Origin: Hofstenia miamia
Taxonomy: Eukaryota; Xenacoelomorpha; Acoela
Assembly (NCBI GenBank): GCA_004352715.1
Contig: SCFE01000033.1
Span: 632,714-696,713 of the forward strand
DNA length: 64,000 bases
Direction: 5' to 3'
Below the pieces are notes generated by a model, which ran no database searches, was not told the origin of the DNA, and saw only the letters and a program-made list of their open reading frames with translations. A program made the translations under genes and the position numbers. Within the stretch, counting starts at the first letter, position 1; the number at the start of each line of letters is the position of its first letter. Of this stretch, positions 1 to 10,665 are shown in pieces.

Positions 1-66
1 ATCGATATTTGGCTGAATGGAAATACATAAAGGATGCTTTTCATTTGTTTGTTTTTGAATCTATTC

Positions 67-100
<34 letters not shown>

Positions 101-115
101 GTATATATATGTAAA
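1..115 (+). repeat. dispersed repeat, copy 1 (also at 14550-14643)
   Basis: The first 57 or so bases and the following (TA)n tract recur at 14550 with a few substitutions (ATCGATATTTGGCTGAATGG shared). A shorter shared word, AGATCGCTCTT, follows each copy at about 100-200 bases. The family is unknown. Confidence 0.75.
67..112. repeat. (TA)n microsatellite
   Basis: Nearly pure TA repeat, interrupted near 91 and 101. Confidence 0.9.
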
Positions 116-527
116 AGATTGCATGAAATCTAACCGTATATTAATGGACAAATTTAAGGACTGAATATTCGACTGGATGGTCTTGTGCATAGATCGCTCT
201 TAGTAATATATAAAAAAGAATGCTAAAACCAATATGTAGATCTTGTTTTAAACAAATGCAGACAATTGTTGAAAACAACAAACGAAAAAATCTTATTAAG
301 TTAAAAACGAGAAATAACTTTCATAGAATCATACCTTCGGTATCCGTATAGCAATTAGATTATAAGAATTACAAAACTAAAAGATATTTCAACAATTAAA
401 AAATAGTAAGAAATATGAAAAAGGTGCATATAATCAGATTCCTAGTCCAGTACATCTCATAACCTAGGTAGTCACATTTCTTGAGACTTGTTTTAGCGCA
501 TCCACAAAAATCCCTCAAAATAATATA
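116..527. other. AT-rich stretch, nothing recognised
   Basis: No ORF, RNA or repeat structure was seen between the dispersed repeat and the mariner-like element. Confidence 0.5.
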
Positions 528-1268
528 CAGGGTGAACCATAAAAAAGACATTTTTAAAAAATTAAGTTTACACTATTGGTTGTATTTTATTAAACTCTGA
601 TTTCTTATTATAATATTATATATACTGGGATTTGTTATTGTGTGTGTTATTATTAATTCAGTTATTTATTTTAGCTATGCTAATAGACATTGAAACAAAG
701 TTGAAATTAGTGTAACTATTTTACAGAAATGGCGACAGCTTATTGTATGCCCGCCTAAGAGAAGCATTATCTACAAAAGGATCCGTTTACACTCACTGCT
801 ATTAAACGTGTTATTGAACATTTTGAAACAACAAAATCACTGTACAAATCTCACTCAACTTGTAGGAATTCATTAATTGACGATCGTAGCCGAGAAGTTT
901 TGGCAGAGCATTTTGTTGAAACACGAGTAATTTGAAGAGGTTATGGGTTTCCTTGGCCTCCGAGGTCACCAGATCAATCCCGGGTGGATTGATATTTTAG
1001 GGAACACTCAAAGCTCGTATACCAACTGATTTAAATGAGGGTCAAATGAAATATCTGACAAGAAATATATGCATTCAATGTTGGAGAATTGGGTTGTTCA
1101 GTACAAGATTTGCAGAGACGTTGTGACTTAATTATTCAAGAGAATGGCGCCACATTCAACATTTATTGCAACCCCATCTATCTTGCTATTTGTTGCATAA
1201 ATTTGTTATTAGTTATTGTTTCTGGTTATTGAATAATAACTCTTTTAATAATGATATTCTTCACCCTG
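528..1268 (+). mobile_element. mariner-like element, internally deleted and decayed
   Basis: The ends form an inverted repeat: CAGGGTGAACCATA on the left, CAGGGTGAAGAATA on the reversed right end (12 of 14). The left end is preceded by TA; the right end is followed by CA, perhaps a mutated TA. Inside, the plus strand encodes a mariner helix-turn-helix stretch (KRVIEHFETTKSL, then SLIDDRSREVLAEHFVET, about 808-928). The catalytic-domain tail WPPRSPDQSRVD then follows almost directly (about 952-991). The middle of the transposase is missing, and stops and frameshifts break the rest. The element is a deletion derivative and cannot mobilise itself. Confidence 0.8.
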
Positions 1269-1627
1269 CATATTTATAAAATACGTACACAATGCAAAAA
1301 TAAAAACAAAAAAACAAGTCACTGTTGTTGCTGTTTATCCTCACTTTAAATCTCATATAATTTGTACATCCATATAACTTATAAATGTTATAACATAACA
1401 CGTTAATGTTTAAACTGGCAAAGTTAGGTCATTTGATTTGAAGATGTTAACGTTTAAAATAAATTCGATTTTTATTAACAACGGAGAAGTTGTTGAATTA
1501 ACAAGTTCACATTTTCATAAAAGAAAACTTCGAAATTTATAAAATTTAATTAAATAGCAAACACCCATTGCAGTTATTACTTAAATCTACCAACATGTCT
1601 CTATGACTAGCAATAAGTTTGAAATGG
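1269..1627. other. 3' flank of the SLC7A6OS homologue
   Basis: AT-rich sequence holding the candidate poly(A) signal and nothing else recognised. Confidence 0.5.
1471..1476 (-). promoter_or_regulatory. candidate AATAAA poly(A) signal of the SLC7A6OS homologue
   Basis: The plus strand reads TTTATT, so the minus strand has AATAAA 151 bases past the stop codon of the gene ending at 1628. Position and hexamer suit a polyadenylation signal, but in DNA this AT-rich the hexamer is common by chance. Confidence 0.35.
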
Positions 1628-3035
1628 TTAATAATCAGGTAGGGCAAATGGCTGATATTCGTCTGAATCTGAAATGCTAGAAAGGGAATTATCTGAGTAT
1701 AAATCGCTGACACTCTCCGATCGCTCTGATGACGAATTGGAAGAATCCATAAGGAAGGTGTCTCCCTTCTCGGGATAGTCGTTGCGCCAATAGTTTTCGT
1801 CGTTGCTGTCATCGTCGTCGTCTAGCTTCCACTCGTTGTCTGACGAAAACTCATCGATGTAAGCATTGTCGAAATGACAAAGAAATTCAGTCTGCACATT
1901 AATAGGGTCGAACTCGGAATCAAATCTAAATGATAGGGATCAATTAAATGTAGATAATATATTTCAAACAGTTTAATGTAAATTAATCATTTCCAAATCT
2001 CTCGATTAATCAGAAATTTTCTATTTGTACACAAATATATACATTAATAGGTGTATGTATAATATTAGAAATATTACTTTGCAATTTGGCATATTACAGT
2101 ATATGAAATGTAAATAAGCACAAAAGGAAAGATTTTGATTTACATATTGTTTTTGGAAATTTGAATTACAGGATGTCCCAAAAGTCCCGAAGGGATTACA
2201 ACTATTTATATTTTTGTACTTGATGAATGATATTCCTCATTTTTAGATACTACAAAAAAGTTTTTAAAAATGTCATTCTTTATGGATCACCCTACATATC
2301 CCGCCTATACTGAAATCTATAATCGACCAACACACGTGCCTGCACGGCTGTTTTTTCGAGCAGTGGACGGAACTTTTTATTAAAATTTTTAAAACAATGT
2401 TTGGACTTAGTACCAGACGAAAAACTACTGTAGCATAAACACGACTGATGATTGAAGAAAAGATCACGCTCTGAGAAAATTGGGTTAGGTTTTGTTTATA
2501 CATGTTCATTTGCATTAAATCCTGAGTATATGCCATTCGATGGCCAATATTTGAAACGAACAGAACAGACAAACTTTGTCCAAAATGCAATCACAACAAA
2601 AAAAATTTTTCATTCGAATATAAAAAATTTTAATTTGAAATAAGAAAATGTGCAACGCCTGCACTATCATACAAGCATTATATTCAACACTAAACGAAAA
2701 TTAAGCGTTAATTCATTGGTGAGTTTTCTGAAAACATTTGATACACGACACTACCCGAGCGTTAAAAACATTTTTAGTTCATCATTCATTTACCAGCAGT
2801 GCACGATTTCCACATACGACTGAATGTGATACGCTTTGAAATTATTTCTTAAAGTTACAGAAAAGCAAAACAATAACCACGACGCATTTTACTGCTTGTC
2901 GTAAATTAAGCTAGAAATATGCCGTTATAAGCAAACTGGAAATTGCAAATAAATGTCAAAATATCAATGTGAAATTCATTTCTCATAAAACCTCGTTTTT
3001 AAATACCTATATAATATACTCATACAATATACCTG

Positions 3036-3071
<36 letters not shown>

Positions 3072-5599
3072 ACATCAGAGTTTCAACCGGATTATCGGAT
3101 CATAGAAGTGGTTTAAACCTCAACCGAGTCATCTAGGCCACCGACCTATTTAGTATTTCATTTTGTAGAGCATGAATGGTTGAATTTTTCAGATTCCATC
3201 GACTTAAGAGCGATAAATGTAATTGATCCAAAATTTGACGAAGTATTTCAGTCAGTTTTTCTCAGTCAATGTTATAGCGATATATGCCATTGAAGCGCTT
3301 GAAAAAGTCAACAAACCCCATTTAAACGTGTCTAGGTATATCTTACTTTTCTAGATAAGCGATTTTAGAATATATGAAAATTGACATAACCCTAAAAATT
3401 AACTTAGTTTATTTTTAAAAAAAGTTACTAACCGCGACAACAAGATTCAAGACATTTTAAAGTGAACCGCATCAGTCGATAAATCAAGTCGCAGGGCCCC
3501 AATATATATATATATATATATAGAAGGCCTTTTTGCTCATATTTTGTAGTACTTTCAAAGAAATTAGCACATTACTTAAATCATTTATTGTAAAAACNNN
3601 NNNNNNNNNNNNNNNNNNNNNNNNNNNNNNNNNNNNATATATATATATATATATGTAGAAGGCCTTTCTGCTCATATTTTGTAGTACTTTCAAAGAAATT
3701 AGCACATTACTTAAATCATTTATTGTAAAAACCCAAAATATTTTCAGAGCGAAAACACAAATTCGCGTTCGGGGAACAACTTTCGCATTCATTAAAGGTT
3801 TTTATTAGAAAACAATTTTTCGCGAAATTATATTCTTGCGGTTGGAAGATTATCCGCGAAAATTTGTTACCGGTAAATATTTCATGTTATGCAGTATGTG
3901 GTAACATTTTTAGATGCAAATGGACAGAGGTAACAATGTACTAATTAAATAGTAGACTATTCAGAGAGAAACTTAATATTAAAATTATGTTACAATTATT
4001 AATAAAACTTGTATATTAAATATCGTTTTTAATTTCATATAACGAGTGTTGAAGTGGATTATCAATAAATATAAATGCGATTAGCACAACAAGTGAAAAA
4101 GTTTGTATTTCACAAAAATGTCAAAAGAAAGACAAAGTTCAATTCAAATATTTATTTGCGAGAAGCAAACAGCAATTTTAAAACAATCACATATTTATCC
4201 GAGTTTGAAATAACAGTCGGACATCGGTCAAAGCCCATCATTTATATTTATCCGTCTGTCACTCTTCCATCAAAATTTATAAAATCAATAAAATTTTCGA
4301 AAAATATGTTTTAACCATAATGAATAATATACCATTTTTCACTAATTTCCTTGTGACATACATACATACTAGGATTAATGCAATATGTTTTAACCAATCT
4401 TGAAAGACATTTTTGTTTGCATTAACGAATATCAATATGGAAGCCAAAATAGAACGATTCATTGTTAAATGCCAGATGCATAACAATTTTGTTTAAGAAA
4501 ATGTTGAGGAGTAATAATTTTTAGTCAATATTACAAGAGCTTTGTTATACTTGAAGACTCGTAGCATACACAAAAATATATGACATATATTAAGTGCATG
4601 ATAAAATCCTAATCATCAATTTTGCTCTAAGTGATATATTATTATTATTTGGATTACGTTTGCACAAAGAAGACATTTTTTAAAACAAAAAATATAATAA
4701 AATGCAATTTAGCCTTTAAACCGAAAATCTGTAAACATAGAACTGTCGTAACGACGTCGTTTTTGTGGTGTATTGGCGTTTAATAGGCGTTGAATTTTGT
4801 TAGTGGCGTTTATAGTGCGGATTGGTGGCGGTGTATAATTCCGTCTAGCATTAAGTATTTAAAAAATCGGAATAATTTTAGTATATGACAATTTGAAGAT
4901 AAATTTCTTAAAAACTGTTTTTTTGATAATTTGTCGTTTTATTGTGAAAAGACGGTGTTTTGTAATGTCGTTTTAGTGCCGCTATTATGTCGTTTACCGA
5001 CGTCGTTACAATAGTTTTATGTTTACTGGGTATAACTGCGAATCAGAAATGCTTTATTACAATTATGAAATTCAGTTTTGTTATATCACATTCAAGAAAT
5101 CAAGCTGACAAAATTTAATTTATAGAAATTCTTACCTGTAGTAAATGTCGTATGTTTCTTTAGAAGTTTCAGGCGGATCAGAAATATTCAATTTGCTTAA
5201 CATTTCGACACCGTTGCATGTAATCACATCTTCTTTAGAAGCAAGCTCTAGTTCATCAACGGTGAAAACATTGATATTCTGAGCACTCTTGTTTTCAACG
5301 TTATCGTAGTGAATCCTCTTAGCAGGAGTGATTGTGTATCTCTCATCTTTCCGCTTACGGTCAATTGGCGTGCTTGGATACTGTGAATGGTATATAGATC
5401 GTGCTTCAATAGCCTGCTGGACTTTTTCTTGTAAGAGGTTCACATCTTTTAGAATGGATTGCTGATGACAGGAGGAGGAACCGGCATAAGTGAAAACAAC
5501 AGGGTTCCCTACACGGGCTTTTTTCCGGAGAACAAATGAAGGTGCGCAGTCATCCTCAATTTTGCGTTTTACACAAATGACATCCAATCTATCAGGCAT
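1628..5599 (-). CDS. SLC7A6OS: SLC7A6OS/Iwr1 homologue, RNA polymerase II nuclear-import factor (2 exons)
   Basis: Exons are 5136-5599 and 1628-1925 (join 5599..5136, 1925..1628), with a GT donor at 5135-5134 and an AG acceptor at 1927-1926; phases match and give 253 residues, against about 309 in human. The N-terminus has the family's basic start, VKRK at residues 10-13 and RKKAR at 25-29, which reads as a bipartite nuclear signal. A DVITCNGVEML block and YDIYY end exon 1. Exon 2 carries an acidic run (DDDDDSNDENYWRNDYPE) matching the human acidic stretch with NNWRNEYPEE, then a serine/acid-rich tail. Iwr1 family members bind assembled Pol II and escort it into the nucleus; that function is inferred from family membership. 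The start is the first ATG upstream of the VKRK block, and the stop precedes a candidate poly(A) signal. The single intron is about 3.2 kb and holds repeats. Confidence is high for identity and moderate for the exact start. Confidence 0.88.
2168..2295. mobile_element. possible small mariner-type MITE
   Basis: The left end ACAGGATGTCCCA and the reversed right end GTAGGGTGATCCA match at most positions. The form resembles mariner terminal repeats seen elsewhere in the window. About 128 bp with no coding content. Confidence 0.35.
3039..3067. repeat. (TA)n microsatellite
   Basis: Pure TA repeat inside the SLC7A6OS intron. Confidence 0.9.
3521..3732. repeat. 77-bp direct repeat flanking a sequence gap
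   Basis: 3521-3597 and 3656-3732 are the same 77 bp with one mismatch, each preceded by a (TA)n tract (3502-3522, 3637-3654). The 39 Ns lie between them. This looks like an unmerged overlap at a TA repeat rather than a genuine duplication. Confidence 0.8.
3598..3636. other. assembly gap (39 N)
   Basis: Run of N. Confidence 1.
4729..5028. mobile_element. MITE with 31-bp CpG-rich terminal inverted repeats
   Basis: The left end 4729-4759 and the reversed right end 4998-5028 share 27 of 31 positions, including a perfect GTAACGACGTCG core. The interior is non-coding and carries several GGCGTTTA-like words, making it richer in G and CpG than its surroundings. No transposase is present, so the superfamily is not assigned. 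Confidence 0.7.
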
Positions 5600-5933
5600 T
5601 GATTCTAAAACTAAAATCTACACAAATTAACTTTGTGCAATAAACCAGTCTTTCTTATTGTAGACTATTTTTATGAAATATTGAAGACAAAGTTGGCATT
5701 CGATATACATATACAATTCCGCGATGTCACATGCAATAGTACATTGTACTGACGTTAAGATTATTATTATTAGGTAATCTGCTATTTGGTATATGAAACC
5801 ACAACGGTTCTTCCAAAAGGCTGTGAAAAATGCACTACTATAATGCATGAAAATTTTAAACTTAAAAACAACACTGATATACTTAAATATTTTAAAAATA
5901 AAATACATAAATCTATATACAATATCATTTAGC
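5600..5933. other. intergenic spacer between two same-strand genes
   Basis: About 330 bases lie between the stop of the ENPP-like gene and the start of the SLC7A6OS homologue, on the same strand. It must hold the 3' end of the first and the promoter of the second, or the two may be co-transcribed. No clear hexamer or promoter motif was seen. Confidence 0.4.
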
Positions 5934-7286
5934 TTAAATATTATCAGAATTGGCTTGATCAGTAAAAGGAGAAGGGATTGAATCGGGTGGTTTTTTGTAA
6001 TTTTTCAACTGTTTTTTAAATAGGCACACACAATAGATGAAGGACAATACCGACAAAGTCAGTGTAAATTCAAAAAGTACATAATTAGGAAGAATCCTGT
6101 TCAATCTTACAAAGCCAATTGAACGAGAAAGAAAGTGCCCCTCAGAGTCACAGAACCGCTTAGACAAAAGCATGCACTTATAGGAGACCACATCTGAGGA
6201 ACTCCATTTCTTAATTTCAGTTAAAAACGTTCGATTGAGAATGATACTCTTCATAAGCAGATACAAACTTCTCAGCTTGAACTGCTTAAAATAGTTATCA
6301 TGGAAGGATGGACCTTTCCCGATAAAGAATCCATTTTCACCTGAATAGCCTTCCTGCAAATAACATAATAATCGCTTTTCATTCATTAATAAAGAAAGTG
6401 GAAACTTGCCAGTCTTGTGTTTTAAAATTCTAAAGTCTCGAATTTCGCTAAGAGAAAATGAATTGATGCCTAGTGATACCAAAGATTGATTGATGGAAGA
6501 TAAAGACACATTCTTTAACACATTGATGATTCCACCGAAGTTTTGCAAAATATTCTTTTCCAATGATTGTGTAACATTAAGTGTTTGTCGAGATTGGATT
6601 AAACGTGTGCCTGGTAATTTAAAAATAGCAACATCTACGTGTGCCGCAAAAGTCTTAGCTAATAAATTACTATAAGTAAAAATACGTTTAATATAATTCA
6701 TTGCTCTTCTGTGATACATAGTTGATAAATCACTACATTTTAAGGATGGGTCGCTTAAAGGAGGCCAGTGGACTCGCTGAACTATAACTTTATTTGTAGA
6801 GTTATTGGTAGTAAGCAATTGTTCAATATCTTGAATTGCTAAAGTTACGTTATCTAGGCGCAAAAAGTTTCCACCCGCAAAATCTCGACAATTATCATTT
6901 GAGTCGAAGTAATCAGGAGTTTTGTGCTTCGTACTTTGCATACATTCGGAATTTAACATAAACTGTTTAGGTAAATCGTAAAGTAAATTACTTTTAACTT
7001 CAAATGGATCTGTGAAAAGAAGCATATCATCATGAGAAAAATGATCAGTGGTGAATTGGCTTTTTCCGATAACGACTCCGGTTATAGCAGTGAAATACTG
7101 TAAATGGGAAAGTGGTAAAAACGGCGTCGGTTCAATATTTTCAATGACAGTGCTATTGTAAGTGAAGAAGGCATTATTGAGGATGGACTTTGGTAAATAA
7201 TCAAAAACCAAATAAATAATTACTCGTTTTGCATTACAGTTGGATGCAAGAAATCCGGACAACAAAATGTAACAGAAAACAAGCAT
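5934..7286 (-). CDS. ENPP-like type I membrane protein, probable pseudoenzyme (single exon, 450 aa)
   Basis: An uninterrupted 450-residue ORF starts with a signal-peptide-like segment (residues 1-19) and has a C-terminal membrane helix (about 402-423) followed by KKQLKNYKK, so most of it faces outside the cell; at least six N-x-S/T sites agree. The order of blocks follows the ENPP family: VIIYLVFDY (22-30) for the first strand with Asp29 kept; TPFLPLSHLQYFTAITG (54-70) for the nucleophile loop and the following TG; DVAIFKLPGT (218-227) where active enzymes have SDHG; GFFIGKGPSF (319-328) where they have HGP; then a helix like the ENPP 'NLMCDLL' segment. The nucleophile threonine, the Asp-His pair and the last His are not conserved, so loss of catalysis is inferred. 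ENPP4/5 share the signal plus tail-anchor layout. A decayed gene is possible, but the full-length intact frame argues for selection. Confidence 0.62.
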   Translation of the reverse strand: MLVFCYILLSGFLASNCNAKRVIIYLVFDYLPKSILNNAFFTYNSTVIENIEPTPFLPLSHLQYFTAITGVVIGKSQFTTDHFSHDDMLLFTDPFEVKSNLLYDLPKQFMLNSECMQSTKHKTPDYFDSNDNCRDFAGGNFLRLDNVTLAIQDIEQLLTTNNSTNKVIVQRVHWPPLSDPSLKCSDLSTMYHRRAMNYIKRIFTYSNLLAKTFAAHVDVAIFKLPGTRLIQSRQTLNVTQSLEKNILQNFGGIINVLKNVSLSSINQSLVSLGINSFSLSEIRDFRILKHKTGKFPLSLLMNEKRLLCYLQEGYSGENGFFIGKGPSFHDNYFKQFKLRSLYLLMKSIILNRTFLTEIKKWSSSDVVSYKCMLLSKRFCDSEGHFLSRSIGFVRLNRILPNYVLFEFTLTLSVLSFIYCVCLFKKQLKNYKKPPDSIPSPFTDQANSDNI

Positions 7287-8951
7287 ATTGTTTTGTGGGA
7301 AAACAGATTGAATAAATAGTTTTTAAAATTAAATGAAACCTTCCCTCGTTTTAGAAAAATTTAAATTACATTTAGAACTAGGTATAGGGATTAATCAACG
7401 TACTCACTTGAACAACAGAGCACAAAAAATGGAGAATCGACATTATTGCGTACAGTTAGCTAATGTGAAAGTTTATTTTTTTTCTCCAAAAGTGCGATTT
7501 ACGGTACAAAATAAATTTAATTACACGTTTACAAAAGCTTGGAAATTCTATGATTCAAAATGGAATTAGTATTAGTATCCAAAAGTTACGTCAAATTGAT
7601 TAAAGTTTTCAGCATTTGTTAGTAAAATTTGTGAACGTAATTAATCAAATTGAACACTTTTCATGAAAACTGTATTAATAAATACGATGTGTGTGCGTGT
7701 ATGTAGATCCAAAAACCGGCTACATGACATTACAAAATTATATAATTATATCATAAAATTATAGTAATATGTAATAAAATTATATAACTTATACTTTCCG
7801 AGCTTACTTAATACAATTCTACATATTGGGACAACTAATCAAATCTTGTTTTCAAGAATAATTGAAGTAAAGGCAAAAAAATAAAACAGTCGGTTAGAAC
7901 AAATAAAAATTATATTTCTCGTTAATTGTATTTATCAAAAATTTTGTTTCTTCTGAAACATATTGAATCAAAATATATTTATTTATAAAGACAATTTCTT
8001 GTTATTTTTGCTAAAATCACATACATAATTTTGAAAAAAACAAATTTTTGATACATCACTTTCAATGGATAGAATTTACAAACTACATAATCTTTCTTTA
8101 GATATTGTAAATCGCAAATATGTTTAAATTTTAGGCTGAAAAGCCTTATTTCTTGTAAATAATATAATGCATATTACAGGATACAGCTAATGTTCAAATG
8201 AGAAAGATTTCATTTTTACTTTCTTAAAATTCACAATTTCGTAATTCATTTTAATTGTTCCTGCTTAAGAAAGATTCTGATTCCAGACTTAAAATTATTA
8301 GTTCGATTCGAAACAAAAATACTCGGAAATCTCACTTGACTCAATAAAAATGCTTTGTGAAATTTCATCAACTAGTCATTGAAGCAAAATAATTCAACAA
8401 AATTGAAATATTTTTGAACTATTTATCAATTTTAAACATCAAGAATAACTACTAAGTACTCCATCAATACTATGTTATTAATATTGATTCTACAGAAATG
8501 CGTTGTGTCAAATGCATCTTACACAATTTTTATAGTAAAACAGTGGTAATTTTAAGGATTTTGAAAGATATTCTCTTTTCACATTTGAGTTTGTAAGTAT
8601 TTATGCACAAATACATTCAAATTTGCTATGTGCACTGTAGAAATATGGGAAAGAGTATACAGAGTGATACATGACTTATCGATATCAACGCTTCGATTAA
8701 CCTTAAAGTAGATCCATTAATGCAAACAGTAAACTCACATAAATATTTAAACAAGACTTGATGGAATTCACTAATATATAAGTTAAGAGATTGCGCATGT
8801 CTAGAGTCAATTAGTGTCTAACAATTTACGAGATGTGCCAAATTTAATTATCTCGTTTAGCTGTCACATTTTAGCAAAATGTCATAGTAATAAACCAGTA
8901 TTGACATGTGTATTGCAAATGCTAACGAGAATTAAGCTGGGAAATCATATT

Positions 8952-8987
<36 letters not shown>

Positions 8988-9833
8988 CTTTTGAGTGGCC
9001 TCATATAAATTAAAGAATTAAAGAATTTATAATTTTGACAATAAAGAATTCCCTAACAATTTATATATGAATCTAAGTTGCAATCTAGACTTAAATAAAA
9101 AATAGCTGATGAATAAGACTTCAAAATGAGTATGAAAACGCGAATTAACATATAGTGCAGTTCTTAAACAAATTTCAATATTTCCAGTGGACTTTTGAGG
9201 CAAAAATAAAAAAATGTTTGTAATAATTGCAAAAGATTGTAGTTTTAATATAAAACACTGACTAAGCAAATATTTCATTTCAGTGATCTCAATGGGAACC
9301 CTATTGAGTAATTAAAAAACCAATGTTTATACACTGCAATACTGTTTGCAAAGTGCACAATTTAACACTGTTCAACCAGCAGTAGGGTGAGCAAACATTT
9401 TTTTGATTTTCCAAAAAATTACCATTAAATTGCACTGTTGTCATTGAACAGTTTAGATTGAATGCAATTTTAACACGGGGAAACTGCAAACGTTTATCTT
9501 GACAAGGGAAACCTGAGAAAGTTTACATGAGATTTTTTTAGTTTTTTGAAGAACTACAAAATGATATACAGCACGAGGCCATAATTACAGAACTTGAGGA
9601 TATTTGGAGGATTTTGCAATCTCGCCCTGTAACAAGAAAAAATAGAGGGTAGAGAGCAGTGAAGATGCAACTACATAAAACCATGAAAAGCGTGGTCTTA
9701 GTTAGAATTAGAGACCGCTTCTTAGATCACTTATTTCCAAAAGTCAAAAAATATTGTTTTCACTCCACCGTAGACTTAAGAGATTCTAACTACAAAAATC
9801 TCAATGATTCTTGCTATTTTATAGACTAGGAAC
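7287..9833. other. intergenic, no gene recognised
   Basis: AT-rich sequence with several short chance ORFs on both strands (for example 7333-7569 plus and 9027-9278 minus). None has recognisable domains or coding bias. A (TA)n tract sits at 8955-8985. The first 100 bases should include the promoter of the ENPP-like gene. Confidence 0.5.
8955..8985. repeat. (TA)n microsatellite
   Basis: Pure TA repeat. Confidence 0.9.
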
Positions 9834-10665
9834 TAGGGCGGTGCGAGTAGGGTCGAGTTTAAAATTCTAGTCGAATCAAGTTGGATTTCGAATCTTTAAT
9901 GTTGTCTACGCACATACGCCTATCAATATCATAAATGTAAAGTCACTATTAAATAATCAACTGCTTTACCAGGAGGAAAAAAATTCTTGCCTTTGTCTTT
10001 GTAATTAGCTAAAAATTAGTAATTAAAAATAATATTATAATATATTAACCAATTAAAAAAGCAAGGCCTGAAAGCTATCATTTGAGACAGGGCTGGGCTT
10101 GGGTTGAAAAACTAAGAATGAAATGGGCCCGGGCTGGTCTTGGATATGAAATTTCTATACAACGGGTCTATAATTGTTCTTTCTTTTACATTACAATAAT
10201 ATATCAACTAATACATTCAATTGACTTATTATACATCAAAAAGTACATCCACAACTACAAGAATTTCAATTATCTCAAAAATTGCCTTAGTAATAGCAAG
10301 CGCCAATCAATTTCATTTATTTACAAAAAATCTTATAATGGTTTTGGATATGCTGCGCTTAGGCTTAAATTTTACCAGTTGAAACGGACCGGACTTGGGT
10401 AATGGATTAAAGGACCAGGGCCGGAGGCGGGCTTGAAATCACGACGCGGTTACAACTCTGATGGGGCATGAAAAATGATTTTGCGAAAATGTTTTTCAAT
10501 GGAAATTTGTATATATTTCCCTCAATTAGGCAAACACGTAATGTGCTATTCAATATTAATTAACACAACTCGTCTTGACTCGAAAATTGCCAATGCAGGA
10601 CTTTGGAGTTGAGTCGAGTAGACTCGGGTACTTGACTCGACATTTCGAGTAGTCACAGGACCCTA
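9834..10665. mobile_element. non-autonomous hAT-type element with 8-bp target duplication, carrying a nested element
   Basis: The element is bounded by CTAGGAAC (9826-9833) and CTAGAAAC (10666-10673), a 7-of-8 target duplication of hAT length. The ends begin TAGGG on both sides, and the subterminal regions are rich in CGAGT/ACTCG words on opposite strands (GTCGAATCAAGT left, GTCGAGTCAAGT reversed right). A second GC-rich element (about 10062-10460) sits inside. No transposase ORF is visible. Confidence 0.65.
10062..10460. mobile_element. nested hAT-like element with GC-rich ends
   Basis: The left end CAAGGCCTGAAAG and the reversed right end CAGAGTTGTAACCGC resemble the ends of the element at 34089-34440 (CAGGCCTGAAAAGG; TAGAGTTGGAAACGGC). 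The subterminal regions are G-rich (GGGCTGGGCTTGG left; GGGCCGGAGGCGGGC right). No convincing target duplication was found. Confidence 0.5.

Larger units (their letters stand above)
1926..5135 (-). other. intron 1 of the SLC7A6OS homologue
   Basis: A 3.2-kb intron with GT-AG ends. It contains a possible small TIR element (2168-2295), TA repeats, a 77-bp direct repeat around a 39-N gap (3521-3732) and a 300-bp MITE (4729-5028). The remaining sequence is AT-rich with no gene seen. Confidence 0.8.

Noticed and set aside
4075-4314. 79-codon plus-strand ORF inside the SLC7A6OS intron
   Set aside because: No recognisable domain; composition is typical of chance ORFs in AT-rich DNA.
7333-7569. 78-codon plus-strand ORF divergent from the ENPP-like gene
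   Set aside because: No domain or splice context, and it overlaps the probable promoter/5' UTR of the minus-strand gene.
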